From the NCBI RefSeq assembly GCF_012844225.1, contig NZ_JABAGQ010000016.1:30065-94064 (forward strand): a stretch of 64,000 nucleotides of DNA, given 5' to 3'. Under the pieces are notes generated by a model, which had not been told where the DNA came from, did not search any database, and was given only the letters and a program-made list of their open reading frames with translations. The number at the start of each line of letters is the position of its first letter. The first letter of the stretch is position 1. The position numbers and the translations under genes were made by a program. The DNA is from Rhodococcus sp. 105337 (GTDB lineage Bacteria > Actinomycetota > Actinomycetes > Mycobacteriales > Mycobacteriaceae). Below are positions 45,225 through 53,990 of this stretch, piece after piece.

Positions 45225-47360
45225 GTGAGTATCGCCACCACCGAGGAACAGCGGGCCGTTCAGGCGTCCGTACATGCCTGGTCACGAGCCACGGCTCCAC
45301 TGGCAACCATACGTCGGGAGACCGACGGGGCGTGGCGTGACGGGTGGTCGTCTCTCGCGGAACTGGGACTGTTCGGTGTTGCCGTTCCGGAGGCATCCGG
45401 AGGGTTCGGGGCGACCACCGTCGATCTCGCGGTCATGCTCGAGCAGGCCGCACACGAACTGGCCGCGGGCCCGGTGCTGACCACGGCTGCGGTGGCGCTC
45501 GTGTTCGGCCGCGGCGGCGACGCGACGGCCAAGACCACCGCGCAACTCGTCGAGGGCGCTCTTCCGGCCGCCCTCGCACTCGACTCCGAGGTGCGAGCGG
45601 AACCGGCGACCGACGGGTTCGTCCTCACCGGTGACGCGGGCCCCGCCATCGCGGCCGAGCCGGGCGTCGCGGTGCTCGTGCGACTGGCCGGGCATCCCGA
45701 ACGCTGGGCACTCGTCGACGCCGACGCTGCCGGTGTGCGTCTCGAGCCGCTCGACACGCTCGACAAGTCGCGGGCTCTCGCCCGGATGCGTCTGGACGGT
45801 GTCGCCGTGACGGCGGACCGTGTCGTCGAGGTCCCCAGCGGATTCGTGCGGGACCTCACCGCGGGGCTGGCAGCGGCCGAACTCGCCGGCATCGCCGGGT
45901 GGGCACTGACGACCGCGGTCGAGTACGCGAAGATCCGCGAACAGTTCGGCAAACCCATCGGCGCGTTCCAGGCCGTCAAACATCTGTGCGCCGAAATGCT
46001 GTGCCGCACCGAGAAGATTCGGGCCGTGGCGTGGGATGCGGCACGCGCGATCGATACCGATCCCGACGAGCTTCCCGTGTCGGTGGCCGTTGCGGCTGCC
46101 GTGGCACTCGACGCTGCCGTGCAGACCGCGAAGGACGCGATCCAGGTGCTCGGCGGCATCGGCTTCACGTGGGAGCACGACGCCCATTACTACCTGCGCC
46201 GCGCCGTCGCCACCCGCCAGTTGCTGGGCGGTTCCACGGCGTGGCGCGCCCGCGTCACCGAACTCGCGCGCGGCGGCGCTCGCCGGCACCTCGGTATCGA
46301 TCTGTCCGGGCACGAGAACGATCGTGGGCGTATCCGGGACGACATCGCTTCCATCGCAGCGCAACCCGAAGGGCAGCGCCGTACCGCGCTGGCCGAATCC
46401 GGGTATCTCGCGCCGCACTGGCCACCCCCGTACGGGCGCGGGGCGGGCCCGGCCGAGCAGATCCTCATCCAGCAGGAACTTGCCGAGGCCGGAGTCGACA
46501 GGCCCGACCTGGTGATCGGATCGTGGGCTGTGCCGACGATCCTGGAGCACGGAACTCCGGCACAGCGAGAACGATTCGCGATGCCGACGCTGCGTGGCGA
46601 CATCGTGTGGTGCCAGTTGTTCTCCGAGCCCGGCGCCGGTTCCGATCTCGCCGCACTCCGGACCACTGCGGAGAAGGTGGACGGAGGGTGGATCCTGCGT
46701 GGGCAGAAGGTGTGGACATCGCTCGCGCACGAAGCGGATTGGGCGATCTGCCTGGCGCGCACCGACCGCGAGGCACCCAAGCACAAGGGCATCACCTATT
46801 TCCTCGTCGACATGAAATCGGAGGGCATCGCGGTATCGCCGCTGCGGGAGATCACCGGCGACGCGCTGTTCAACGAGGTGTTCCTCGATTCGGTGTTCGT
46901 TCCGGACGACTGCGTCGTGGGTCCGCTCGGCGGCGGGTGGAAACTCGCCCGCACCACGCTCGCGAACGAACGCGTGGCGATGGGGGGCAAATCGTCGTTC
47001 GGTGCGGCGATCGAGGAACTCCTGGAACTGTCCACACCGGGTGACGCCGTCGCCGACGACCGGATCGCCGTACAGATCGGGGAGGCGACCGCCGGGTCGC
47101 TGCTCGATCTGCGCACCACGCTCGCCCAGCTGGGTGGGCAAGATCCCGGTGCTGCCTCGAGCGTGCGCAAACTCGTCGGCGTGCGTCAGCGACAGGACAC
47201 CGCCGAACTCGCCATGGACCTCGCGGGTGAGGCGGGCTGGGTGGAAGGTCCGCTCACCCGCGAATTCCTCAACACCCGGTGCCTGACGATCGCCGGTGGT
47301 ACCGAGCAGATTCTGCTCACGGTCGCAGCGGAGCGGCTGCTCGGACTTCCGCGGGAGTAG
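45225..47360 (+). CDS. fadE34: Fused two-domain acyl-CoA dehydrogenase (FadE34/ChsE3-type)
   Basis: 711 residues, two full acyl-CoA dehydrogenase modules in one chain (about 1-370 and 375-711). Steroid acyl-CoA dehydrogenases are usually alpha2-beta2; the FadE34 class fuses both. The C-terminal half has the FAD/substrate motifs WCQLFSEPGAGSDLA and GQKVWTSLAHEAD, and NTRCLTIAGGTEQI at the end. It dehydrogenates steroid side-chain CoA esters (five-carbon chain for M. tuberculosis ChsE3). GTG start with GGCGGAG seven bases before. It is divergent from kstR, as in M. tuberculosis. Confidence 0.9.
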   Translation: MSIATTEEQRAVQASVHAWSRATAPLATIRRETDGAWRDGWSSLAELGLFGVAVPEASGGFGATTVDLAVMLEQAAHELAAGPVLTTAAVALVFGRGGDATAKTTAQLVEGALPAALALDSEVRAEPATDGFVLTGDAGPAIAAEPGVAVLVRLAGHPERWALVDADAAGVRLEPLDTLDKSRALARMRLDGVAVTADRVVEVPSGFVRDLTAGLAAAELAGIAGWALTTAVEYAKIREQFGKPIGAFQAVKHLCAEMLCRTEKIRAVAWDAARAIDTDPDELPVSVAVAAAVALDAAVQTAKDAIQVLGGIGFTWEHDAHYYLRRAVATRQLLGGSTAWRARVTELARGGARRHLGIDLSGHENDRGRIRDDIASIAAQPEGQRRTALAESGYLAPHWPPPYGRGAGPAEQILIQQELAEAGVDRPDLVIGSWAVPTILEHGTPAQRERFAMPTLRGDIVWCQLFSEPGAGSDLAALRTTAEKVDGGWILRGQKVWTSLAHEADWAICLARTDREAPKHKGITYFLVDMKSEGIAVSPLREITGDALFNEVFLDSVFVPDDCVVGPLGGGWKLARTTLANERVAMGGKSSFGAAIEELLELSTPGDAVADDRIAVQIGEATAGSLLDLRTTLAQLGGQDPGAASSVRKLVGVRQRQDTAELAMDLAGEAGWVEGPLTREFLNTRCLTIAGGTEQILLTVAAERLLGLPRE

Positions 47361-47397
47361 GGGGTCCTTCCCGCGGGACACCACCAAGTGCTACAAC

Positions 47398-47411
47398 TGG
47401 AACACGTTCTA
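47398..47411. promoter_or_regulatory. KstR box upstream of the igr-type operon
   Basis: TGGAACACGTTCTA matches TnnAACnnGTTnnA. It sits 17 bp before the chsE1 GTG and 37 bp after the fadE34 stop, giving the five-gene operon its own KstR-controlled promoter. Confidence 0.85.
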
Positions 47412-47428
47412 GCACGAAGGTGGTAACG

Positions 47429-48478
47429 GTGGACTTCGCACGTGACGAGACGCAGGAGGACGTTGCCGGCGTCGCGGCCGACCTGCTCGCCCGCGACCTG
47501 GGCGCCGACGACCTGTGGAGAGCCATGGCAGAGGCCGACCTCCTGTCGCTGGCCCTGCCCGAGCGACTCGGAGGTTCGGCACTCGGCGTCGCCGAGGCTG
47601 CCACCGTGCTCACCGAGGTCGGACGTTCGGCGGCACGGATCCCCGCGCTGCCGACCGTCGGGTTCGGGGTACTTCCCGTTCTCGCCCTCGCCACCGAGGC
47701 ACAGCAGGACGTCCTGCTCGACGGTGTCCCCGGCGGCGCGGTCCTCTCCGCCGCGCTCGCCGAACCGGGCCGGCCGTTCCCCGGCCGGCCCGGGGCCACC
47801 GTCACCGCCACCGACGGCGGGCACGCCGTCACCGGATCGTTCGTGGCCGTGCCCTACGCCGATCGCGCGCGGTTCGTCCTGGTACCGACCGACTCCGGGG
47901 TCGTCGCGGTCGACCCGAACGCCGAGGGCGTCACGCTGAGGGAGAGTCCGTCCGCGGTCGGCGACCCCGAGTTCTCGATGCGGCTCGACGGAGCGGTGGG
48001 AACCCTGCTCGGCGACGGCCTCGACGGTGCGGAGTCCGTGGCGACGCTCTACCGTCTGGCAATCGCCGCGACAGCCGCCTACTCGGACGGATTGCTCTCG
48101 GGAGCAACCGATCTCACTGCCCGCCACGTCAGTGAGCGGCACCAGTTCGGTAAGCCGCTCGCCACCTTCCAGGCAGTGGCCCAGCAGATCGCGGATGTCT
48201 ACGTCACCGCCCGGACCCTGCACGTCGCCGCATTGTCTTCGGTCTGGCGTGTCTCCCGAGGTCTCGACGCCGACGACGATCTCGACGTCACCGCGTACTG
48301 GATCGCTGCGGAACTTCCTCCCGCCATGCGGGTGTTGCACCACCTGCACGGCGGCATCGGAGTGGATGCGACCTATCCGCTGCACAGATACTCGTCGACC
48401 GCCAAGGACCTTGCACGGTGGCTCGGCGGCGCTTCGTACCGACTCGACCTCGTGGGGGCCCGGTGTTCATCGATCTGA
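47429..48478 (+). CDS. fadE28: Acyl-CoA dehydrogenase ChsE1 (FadE28-type)
   Basis: 349 residues from the GTG at 47429 with GAAGG upstream. It is a short acyl-CoA dehydrogenase subunit with RHQFGKPLATFQAVAQQIAD (about 233-252) and HHLHGGIGVDATYPLHRY near 312. In the M. tuberculosis igr operon FadE28 pairs with FadE29 to dehydrogenate the three-carbon side chain of 3-oxopregn-4-ene-20-carboxyl-CoA. The order with the next four genes equals that operon. Confidence 0.9.
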   Translation: MDFARDETQEDVAGVAADLLARDLGADDLWRAMAEADLLSLALPERLGGSALGVAEAATVLTEVGRSAARIPALPTVGFGVLPVLALATEAQQDVLLDGVPGGAVLSAALAEPGRPFPGRPGATVTATDGGHAVTGSFVAVPYADRARFVLVPTDSGVVAVDPNAEGVTLRESPSAVGDPEFSMRLDGAVGTLLGDGLDGAESVATLYRLAIAATAAYSDGLLSGATDLTARHVSERHQFGKPLATFQAVAQQIADVYVTARTLHVAALSSVWRVSRGLDADDDLDVTAYWIAAELPPAMRVLHHLHGGIGVDATYPLHRYSSTAKDLARWLGGASYRLDLVGARCSSI

Positions 48479-49614
48479 CCGACGACCAGCGTGCGCTGCA
48501 AGCCGAGTTGCGCAGCTACTTCTCGAATCTCGTCTCCGCCGACGAAGCCGCGATCATGCGCACCGAGCGGCACGGCCCCACCTACCGTGAGGTGGTCCGC
48601 CGAATGGGTAAGGACGGATGGCTGGGAGTGGGATGGCCCGTCGAGTTCGGCGGCCATGGCTTCGGCGACGTCGAGCAGCAGATCTTCGCCAACGAAGCCA
48701 TGCGTGCCGACGTGCCGCTGCCCGGTGTCACGTTGCAGACCGTCGGTCCCACCTTGCAGGTCTACGGAACCGACGAGCAGAAGCGGAAGTTCCTCCCCGC
48801 AATCCTCGCCGGTGAGGTCCATTTCGCCATCGGTTACTCCGAGCCCGAAGCCGGGACGGACCTCGCGGCGCTGCGCACCACCGCTGTACGTGACGGCGAC
48901 GAGTACGTGGTCAACGGGCAGAAGATCTTCACCACCGGGGGTCACGACGCCGACTACATCTGGCTCGCTGTCCGCACCGGCTCGGCCGACTCGAGGCACC
49001 GGGGTATCTCCATTCTCATCGTCGACACGACCGACCCGGGATTCAGCTGGACGCCCATCATCACGTGCGACGGCGCGCACCACGTCAACGCCACGTACTA
49101 CAACGATGTGCGGGTGCCGGCGAACATGCTCGTCGGTGAGGAGAACAAGGGCTGGCGGCTGATCACCACGCAGCTCAACCACGAGCGCGTGATGCTCGGA
49201 CCGGCGGGCCGGGTCGCGGGCATCTACGACCATCTGCAGGACTGGGTGCGACGGCACAACCTCCTGGACGAACCCGACGTGCGCCGCGCACTCGGCGAGA
49301 TCCACGCGACACATCGGCTCAACGAGCTTCTCAACTGGCAGGTCGCGGCGAGTGAGAACGACGCCGTCGACATCGCCGACGCGTCGGCCACCAAGGTGTT
49401 CGCCACGGAACGGATCCAGCGGGTCTGCCGGCTCGCCGAGGAGATCGTCGGACGCCACGGCGACCCGGCCGACACCGACACGGCCGATCTGCTGCGCTGG
49501 CTCGACATGATGGCCAAGCGGAACGTGGTGATCACGTTCGGGGGCGGGGTCAACGAAGTGATGCGAGAACTCATCGCCACCGCCGGTCTGGGTATGCCCC
49601 GGGTACCGCGGTGA
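48463..49614 (+). CDS. fadE29: Acyl-CoA dehydrogenase ChsE2 (FadE29-type)
   Basis: 383 residues from the GTG at 48463 (MFIDLTDDQRALQAEL), overlapping chsE1 by 16 bp. It is nearly collinear with M. tuberculosis FadE29. IGYSEPEAGTDLAALRTTA, GAHHVNATYYNDVRVP and the C-terminal VITFGGGVNEVMRELIA are intact. It is the partner subunit of ChsE1 in an alpha2-beta2 enzyme that forms the C17(20) enoyl-CoA. Confidence 0.93.
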   Translation: MFIDLTDDQRALQAELRSYFSNLVSADEAAIMRTERHGPTYREVVRRMGKDGWLGVGWPVEFGGHGFGDVEQQIFANEAMRADVPLPGVTLQTVGPTLQVYGTDEQKRKFLPAILAGEVHFAIGYSEPEAGTDLAALRTTAVRDGDEYVVNGQKIFTTGGHDADYIWLAVRTGSADSRHRGISILIVDTTDPGFSWTPIITCDGAHHVNATYYNDVRVPANMLVGEENKGWRLITTQLNHERVMLGPAGRVAGIYDHLQDWVRRHNLLDEPDVRRALGEIHATHRLNELLNWQVAASENDAVDIADASATKVFATERIQRVCRLAEEIVGRHGDPADTDTADLLRWLDMMAKRNVVITFGGGVNEVMRELIATAGLGMPRVPR

Positions 49615-50624
49615 CAGGCGCACAGACGGCCGGCGCGGAGAGCACGGCCGACGAGATCCTTGCGGCCGCCGAACGCGTGCGTAACGACGGACCGTCCGCA
49701 CCCCGCTTCGGTCGCGATCCCGTCAATCTCCCGATGATCCGGAACTGGCTCGAGGCGATCGGTGACGACAACCCGATCTACACCGACGAGTCCGCTGCGG
49801 TGGCAGCCGGGCACGACGGTCCGGTCGCACCGCCCGCGATGGCTCAGGTCTGGACGATGCGGGGTCTCGGTGCCGAGCGGGAGAAGGACGATCCACTCGG
49901 CCGGATGACGCAGATCCTCGACGACGCGGGGTACACCTCGGTGGTCGCGACCAACTGCGACCAGACCTACCACCGCTATCTTCGCCACGGTGAGCACGTG
50001 ACCATCGAGTCCACGCTCGAGGATGTGGTGGGCCCGAAGAAAACCGGTCTCGGGGAAGGGTGGTTCTTTACCACCCGCAACGTGTGGAAGGTCGGCGACG
50101 AGGTCGTCGCCGAAATGCTGTTCCGCATCCTCAAATTCGCTCCGCCGGGCGAGGCTGCCGACTCCGCCCCGCGGGCCACGGTGCCCGAGGATCTGGACCC
50201 GTCACGGATGATGCGGCCGTCCGCATCGCGCGACACGCAGTTCTTCTGGGACGGCGTCGCCGGCCACGAGTTGCGCATCCAGCGCCGCCCCGACGGCACG
50301 TTGCAACACCCGCCGGTACCGGCGCTGTGGCTCGACAAGGACGAGACGACCGACTACGTGGTGTCGTCGGGCCGGGGTGCGGTGTTCAGTTTCGTCGTCC
50401 ACCATGCCCCGAAAGTTCCGGGCCGGCAGGTTCCCTTCGTCGTCGCGCTCGTGGAACTCGACGAGGGCGTGCGCATGCTCGGAGAACTCCGGGGAATCGA
50501 CCCGTCGGACGTGAGAATCGGAATGCCCGTGGAGGCAACCTATCTCGACTTTCCCGGCGACGACGACACCGAAGGAACCCCGTGGACGCTGTACGCCTGG
50601 AAGCCCCTCGAGGAGGATTCGTGA
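49611..50624 (+). CDS. chsH2: ChsH2: MaoC-like plus DUF35 protein
   Basis: 337 residues. The N-terminal hotdog (about 1-185; LPMIRNWLEAIGDDNPIYTD, NCDQTYHRYLRHGEHV) pairs with ChsH1 as the steroid enoyl-CoA hydratase. The C-terminal DUF35 OB-fold (about 210-330; FFWDGVAGHELRIQRRPDG, SSGRGAVFSFVVHHAP) binds Ltp2 for the aldolase step. The zinc-ribbon cysteines common in other DUF35 proteins are absent; only one Cys occurs in the chain. It overlaps both neighbours by 4 bp. Confidence 0.93.
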   Translation: MTGAQTAGAESTADEILAAAERVRNDGPSAPRFGRDPVNLPMIRNWLEAIGDDNPIYTDESAAVAAGHDGPVAPPAMAQVWTMRGLGAEREKDDPLGRMTQILDDAGYTSVVATNCDQTYHRYLRHGEHVTIESTLEDVVGPKKTGLGEGWFFTTRNVWKVGDEVVAEMLFRILKFAPPGEAADSAPRATVPEDLDPSRMMRPSASRDTQFFWDGVAGHELRIQRRPDGTLQHPPVPALWLDKDETTDYVVSSGRGAVFSFVVHHAPKVPGRQVPFVVALVELDEGVRMLGELRGIDPSDVRIGMPVEATYLDFPGDDDTEGTPWTLYAWKPLEEDS

Positions 50625-51025
50625 GCATCGATGCGGTGACGGCAGGGCAGGCGCTCCCACCCTTGTCGATTCACGCCGACCCGACGTTCGTCGTCTCGAC
50701 GGCGTTGGCCACCCGCGACTTCCAGGACGTGCACCACGATCGCGACAAGGCGCGGCAGCGCGGGTCCGAGGACATTTTCGTCAACATCCTCACCGACACC
50801 GGCCTCGTCCAGCGGTACGTCACGGACTGGGCAGGTCCTCGTGCCGTCGTGCGGTCGATTTCGTTACGCCTCGGCGTGCCCTGGTACGCGTACGACACCC
50901 TCACACTCGCCGGCACGGTGGCGGCCGTCGACGACGGTCTGGTCACCGTCGACGTCGTCGGGCGTAATGCGCTGGGCGACCACATCACCGCGAAGGCCAC
51001 CCTCGTGATCGGAGATGCCGAATGA
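50621..51025 (+). CDS. chsH1: ChsH1: MaoC-like hydratase subunit
   Basis: 134 residues from the GTG at 50621; AGGAGG at 50611-50616 fixes the start. The hotdog fold carries the catalytic-type segment RDFQDVHHDRDKAR near 33 and IFVNILTDTGLVQRY. With ChsH2 it hydrates the C17(20) double bond of the three-carbon side chain. It is coupled to chsH2 (GTGA) and ltp2 (ATGA). Confidence 0.92.
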   Translation: MSIDAVTAGQALPPLSIHADPTFVVSTALATRDFQDVHHDRDKARQRGSEDIFVNILTDTGLVQRYVTDWAGPRAVVRSISLRLGVPWYAYDTLTLAGTVAAVDDGLVTVDVVGRNALGDHITAKATLVIGDAE

Positions 51026-52188
51026 GCGGTCTGTCGGGCAGGGCGGTCGTGGCGGGCATCGGTGCCACCGACTTCTCGAAGGATTCCGGCCGGAGCGAAC
51101 TGCGACTCGCGGCGGAAGCCGTGCGGGACGCGCTCGACGACGCCGGACTCGCCCCCTCCGACGTGGACGGCCTGGTCTCGTTCACGATGGACACCAATAC
51201 CGAAGTCGCGGTCGCGCGAGCGGTGGGCATCCCGAACCTGAAGTTCTTCTCGCGCATCCATTACGGCGGCGGTGCGGCCTGCGCCACCGTGCAGCAGGCG
51301 GCGATGGCTGTCGCGACCGGCGTGGCCGACGTCGTGGTTGCGTACCGCGCGTTCAACGAACGTTCCGGCGCGCGATACGGGCAGGTGAACAGCACGCTCG
51401 CTGCCCAGGTCAACGCCTCCGGTACCGACAACGCGTTCTCCTACCCGCACGGGTTGAGCACACCCGCATCGTTCGTCGCGATGGTGGCGCAGCGGTACAT
51501 GCACGTCTCGGGTGCCACCGGTGCGGACTTCGGAGCGGTGGCCGTCGCGGACCGCGCCCACGCGGCGAACAACCCGAAGGCGTTCTTCTACGGAAAACCC
51601 ATCACCCTGGACGACCACCAGAATTCCCGCTGGATCGCGGAACCGTTGCGGCTGCTCGATTGCTGTCAGGAATCGGACGGGGGTGTCGCGCTGGTGGTGA
51701 CCACACCGGAGCGTGCGAAGGATCTGAAGCAGGTGCCCACGGTGATCGCGGCGGCGGCGCAAGGCAGCGGACCGGACCAATACATCATGACGAGCTATTA
51801 CCGCGACGGGCTCACAGGTCTCCCGGAGATGGGCATCGTCGGGAACCAACTGTGGGAACAATCGGGCCTCGGCCCGAAGGACATTCAGACTGCGATCCTG
51901 TACGACCACTTCACGCCGTACGTGCTCATGCAACTCGAGGAACTGGGATTCTGTGACCGGGGCGATGCGAAGAACTTCGTGGCCGACGGGATCGAACTCG
52001 GTGGCAGGCTGCCCATCAACACCCACGGTGGGCAACTCGGCGAGGCGTACATCCACGGCATGAACGGAATCGCAGAAGCGGTCCGCCAGATCCGCGGGAC
52101 GTCGTGCAACCAGGTCGACGACGTCGAGAACGTGCTCGTCACAGCGGGCACGGGTGTGCCGACGTCCGGTCTCGTCCTCACCCGCTGA
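51022..52188 (+). CDS. ltp2: Ltp2 steroid side-chain retro-aldolase
   Basis: 388 residues. It has a thiolase-like fold of the SCP-x/lipid-transfer group: GIGATDFSKDSGRSE, HYGGGAACATVQQAA and LPINTHGGQLGEAYIHGMNGIAEAVRQ. With the ChsH2 DUF35 domain it cleaves the 17-hydroxy three-carbon CoA ester into androst-4-ene-3,17-dione and propionyl-CoA. It is the last gene of the igr-type operon; no clear hairpin follows in the 36-bp convergent gap. Confidence 0.94.
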   Translation: MSGLSGRAVVAGIGATDFSKDSGRSELRLAAEAVRDALDDAGLAPSDVDGLVSFTMDTNTEVAVARAVGIPNLKFFSRIHYGGGAACATVQQAAMAVATGVADVVVAYRAFNERSGARYGQVNSTLAAQVNASGTDNAFSYPHGLSTPASFVAMVAQRYMHVSGATGADFGAVAVADRAHAANNPKAFFYGKPITLDDHQNSRWIAEPLRLLDCCQESDGGVALVVTTPERAKDLKQVPTVIAAAAQGSGPDQYIMTSYYRDGLTGLPEMGIVGNQLWEQSGLGPKDIQTAILYDHFTPYVLMQLEELGFCDRGDAKNFVADGIELGGRLPINTHGGQLGEAYIHGMNGIAEAVRQIRGTSCNQVDDVENVLVTAGTGVPTSGLVLTR

Positions 52189-52224
52189 ACTGCGATCGGG
52201 CGCGGACGGATCCCATGCCCCGTT

Positions 52225-53340
52225 TCATTCTGGGTCGACGGCTGTGGTCGCGCCCCTCGGTTCGCGGCGTGCGGCGATCAGCGCGAGGACGAGGCCGAAC
52301 GCGACCCAGCAAGCGAGCACTACGCTCGGGAACCCGCTGCCGATGCCGCCGAAGAACGCGTTCGCGCGCAGGAGTGAACCGGTCGCCCCGGGGGGCAGCA
52401 GCTGCCCGAAAGTGGACCATCCGTCGGGAAGCCAGTTGCTCCCGGTCCCGAGCGCCGAGAGTGGATTGCCCACGAACATCATCAGAAAAGCGCCGAGACC
52501 GATGCCCACCGGACCGAGCAGGGCTTCGAGCCCGAGGACGGTCAACGCCAGCGCGCCCATGCCGAGCGCGAGACCCTCTGCGGTGAGCCAGTAGTTTCCG
52601 GCCAGTGATCCGGTGCCGAACTGGAGGATGGCGGTGAGCGCGACACCGGCGATCACTGCGAAAGCCACGACGCCGACGAAGCGCAGCAGCAGGCGGTTGC
52701 GTCCGGGGAACAGCTGAGTCAGTGCAATTGCCGGAATGAGTCCACCGAAGACCATCGGAAGCGCTGCGGCGGTCAGTCCGGCTCCTCGGGGGTCGTCCGC
52801 AGGGAAGGCCACCAGTTCGTGCGTCCGCACCGGCACTTGCTGCCGCTGGGCGATGCTCGTTCCGAGGGCAGTGACGGCCGCGGCGCCGGGTGCGCCACCC
52901 GCGGTGGCCGTGTAGACATCCACACCGTCGGCCGCGAAAACGAGTCCGCCTGCAGCTTCGCGATTCTCGATGCCGGCGATGAGGTCTTCGGGAGTGTCGA
53001 AGCGGACAACGTCCCAGTCATCGGGGGTGAGGTTTCCTGCGACGGCGTCGACTGCGGGCGAAGGCCCGGCCAAGCCGAGTCTCATGTCGTGGGGTCCGCC
53101 ATGGATGGCAGGCAGCGCGAAGGCGAGGAGCATCACGCCGACGACTGCGGTGAGTCCGGCGACGAGCGCACTCAGCCGGATCCACGACGAGCGGGTCGTC
53201 TTGTCGGCTTGTGCATTCGCACCGGCGTTTTCATCCGGTCCGCCGGCCGATATGGAGCTGGATATCCTGCGTCCCTTCGACACGTGTCCGGTGGATGCAG
53301 CGTGTGGACCGAAAACCGTTTCCGGTAGCCATGCTTCCAC
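52225..53340 (-). CDS. Multi-pass membrane protein, ABC-2 permease-like
   Basis: 371 residues as drawn; a GTG at 53283 (MSKGRRISS) is an equally good start. One helix near 55-75 is followed by a roughly 120-residue extracytoplasmic region and five or six helices from about 195 to 360. The pattern (N-helix, external domain, C-terminal helix bundle) is like ABC-2/YhgE-type permeases, but no ATPase gene is adjacent. Function is unknown. Confidence 0.6.
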   Translation of the reverse strand: MEAWLPETVFGPHAASTGHVSKGRRISSSISAGGPDENAGANAQADKTTRSSWIRLSALVAGLTAVVGVMLLAFALPAIHGGPHDMRLGLAGPSPAVDAVAGNLTPDDWDVVRFDTPEDLIAGIENREAAGGLVFAADGVDVYTATAGGAPGAAAVTALGTSIAQRQQVPVRTHELVAFPADDPRGAGLTAAALPMVFGGLIPAIALTQLFPGRNRLLLRFVGVVAFAVIAGVALTAILQFGTGSLAGNYWLTAEGLALGMGALALTVLGLEALLGPVGIGLGAFLMMFVGNPLSALGTGSNWLPDGWSTFGQLLPPGATGSLLRANAFFGGIGSGFPSVVLACWVAFGLVLALIAARREPRGATTAVDPE

Positions 53341-53503
53341 ACGTCTCCGACGTCGGTCTGCGGAGACGAGGACGGTCGAGTCTCGGACGACGAGCCGATG
53401 TTACGAGTCGGACGTGGCTATCGGAGAGAAAATTCGATCTTGCGGACGTGAGTGGTCGGCGCGCGCATACTACGACTATCACTCGCCTCCGAAAGGGACG
53501 ACC

Positions 53504-53926
53504 ATGTCCGAAGAAATGCGTGCGACCCGACGAGACCCCAGCGTGAAACAAGGCATTGCCGCGGGAACGTCGGTAGGTGCTGCCATCATCCTCGCGACAC
53601 TCGGCGTGGTGTCCCTCCTGCAGGGAATCGCGGCGGTCGCGGAGGACGAAATCTTCGTCGTCGGTGTGGCCTACACCTACGAATTCGACGTCACGACGTG
53701 GGGCTGGATCCACATCGTGGTCGGTGCGCTGATGATCCTCATCGGTGCGGCGCTCTTCACGGGCGCCACCTGGGCACGCGTGACAGCCATCGTCATCGCG
53801 GCGATTTCCATCATCGTCAACTTCCTGTGGCTGCCGTACTACCCCTGGTGGTCCATTCTCATCATCGCGCTCGACGTGGTGGTCATCTGGGCAGTCTCCA
53901 CCTGGAACCCGCGTACGTATGTGTAG
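53504..53926 (+). CDS. Small four-helix membrane protein (DUF7144-like)
   Basis: 140 residues from MSEEMRATR with GAAAGGG upstream. Four membrane helices fall at about 22-44, 66-86, 92-110 and 114-130. The stretch TYEFDVTTWGWIHIVVGALMILIGAALF is typical of a common actinobacterial integral membrane family without known function. Confidence 0.8.
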   Translation: MSEEMRATRRDPSVKQGIAAGTSVGAAIILATLGVVSLLQGIAAVAEDEIFVVGVAYTYEFDVTTWGWIHIVVGALMILIGAALFTGATWARVTAIVIAAISIIVNFLWLPYYPWWSILIIALDVVVIWAVSTWNPRTYV

Positions 53927-53990
53927 GCGCATCCGGGCGGTCTAGCCGCACGGTCTCGGTGACCGCGCTCCGCGCGCCCGGAACTCGACG

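Noticed and set aside
45282..47387. 701-codon minus-strand frame opposite fadE34
   Set aside because: Antisense shadow of a well-supported two-domain dehydrogenase.
52225..53926. Mobile element or horizontally acquired island between the steroid blocks
   Set aside because: No transposase, integrase, tRNA, direct repeats or visible shift in base composition.
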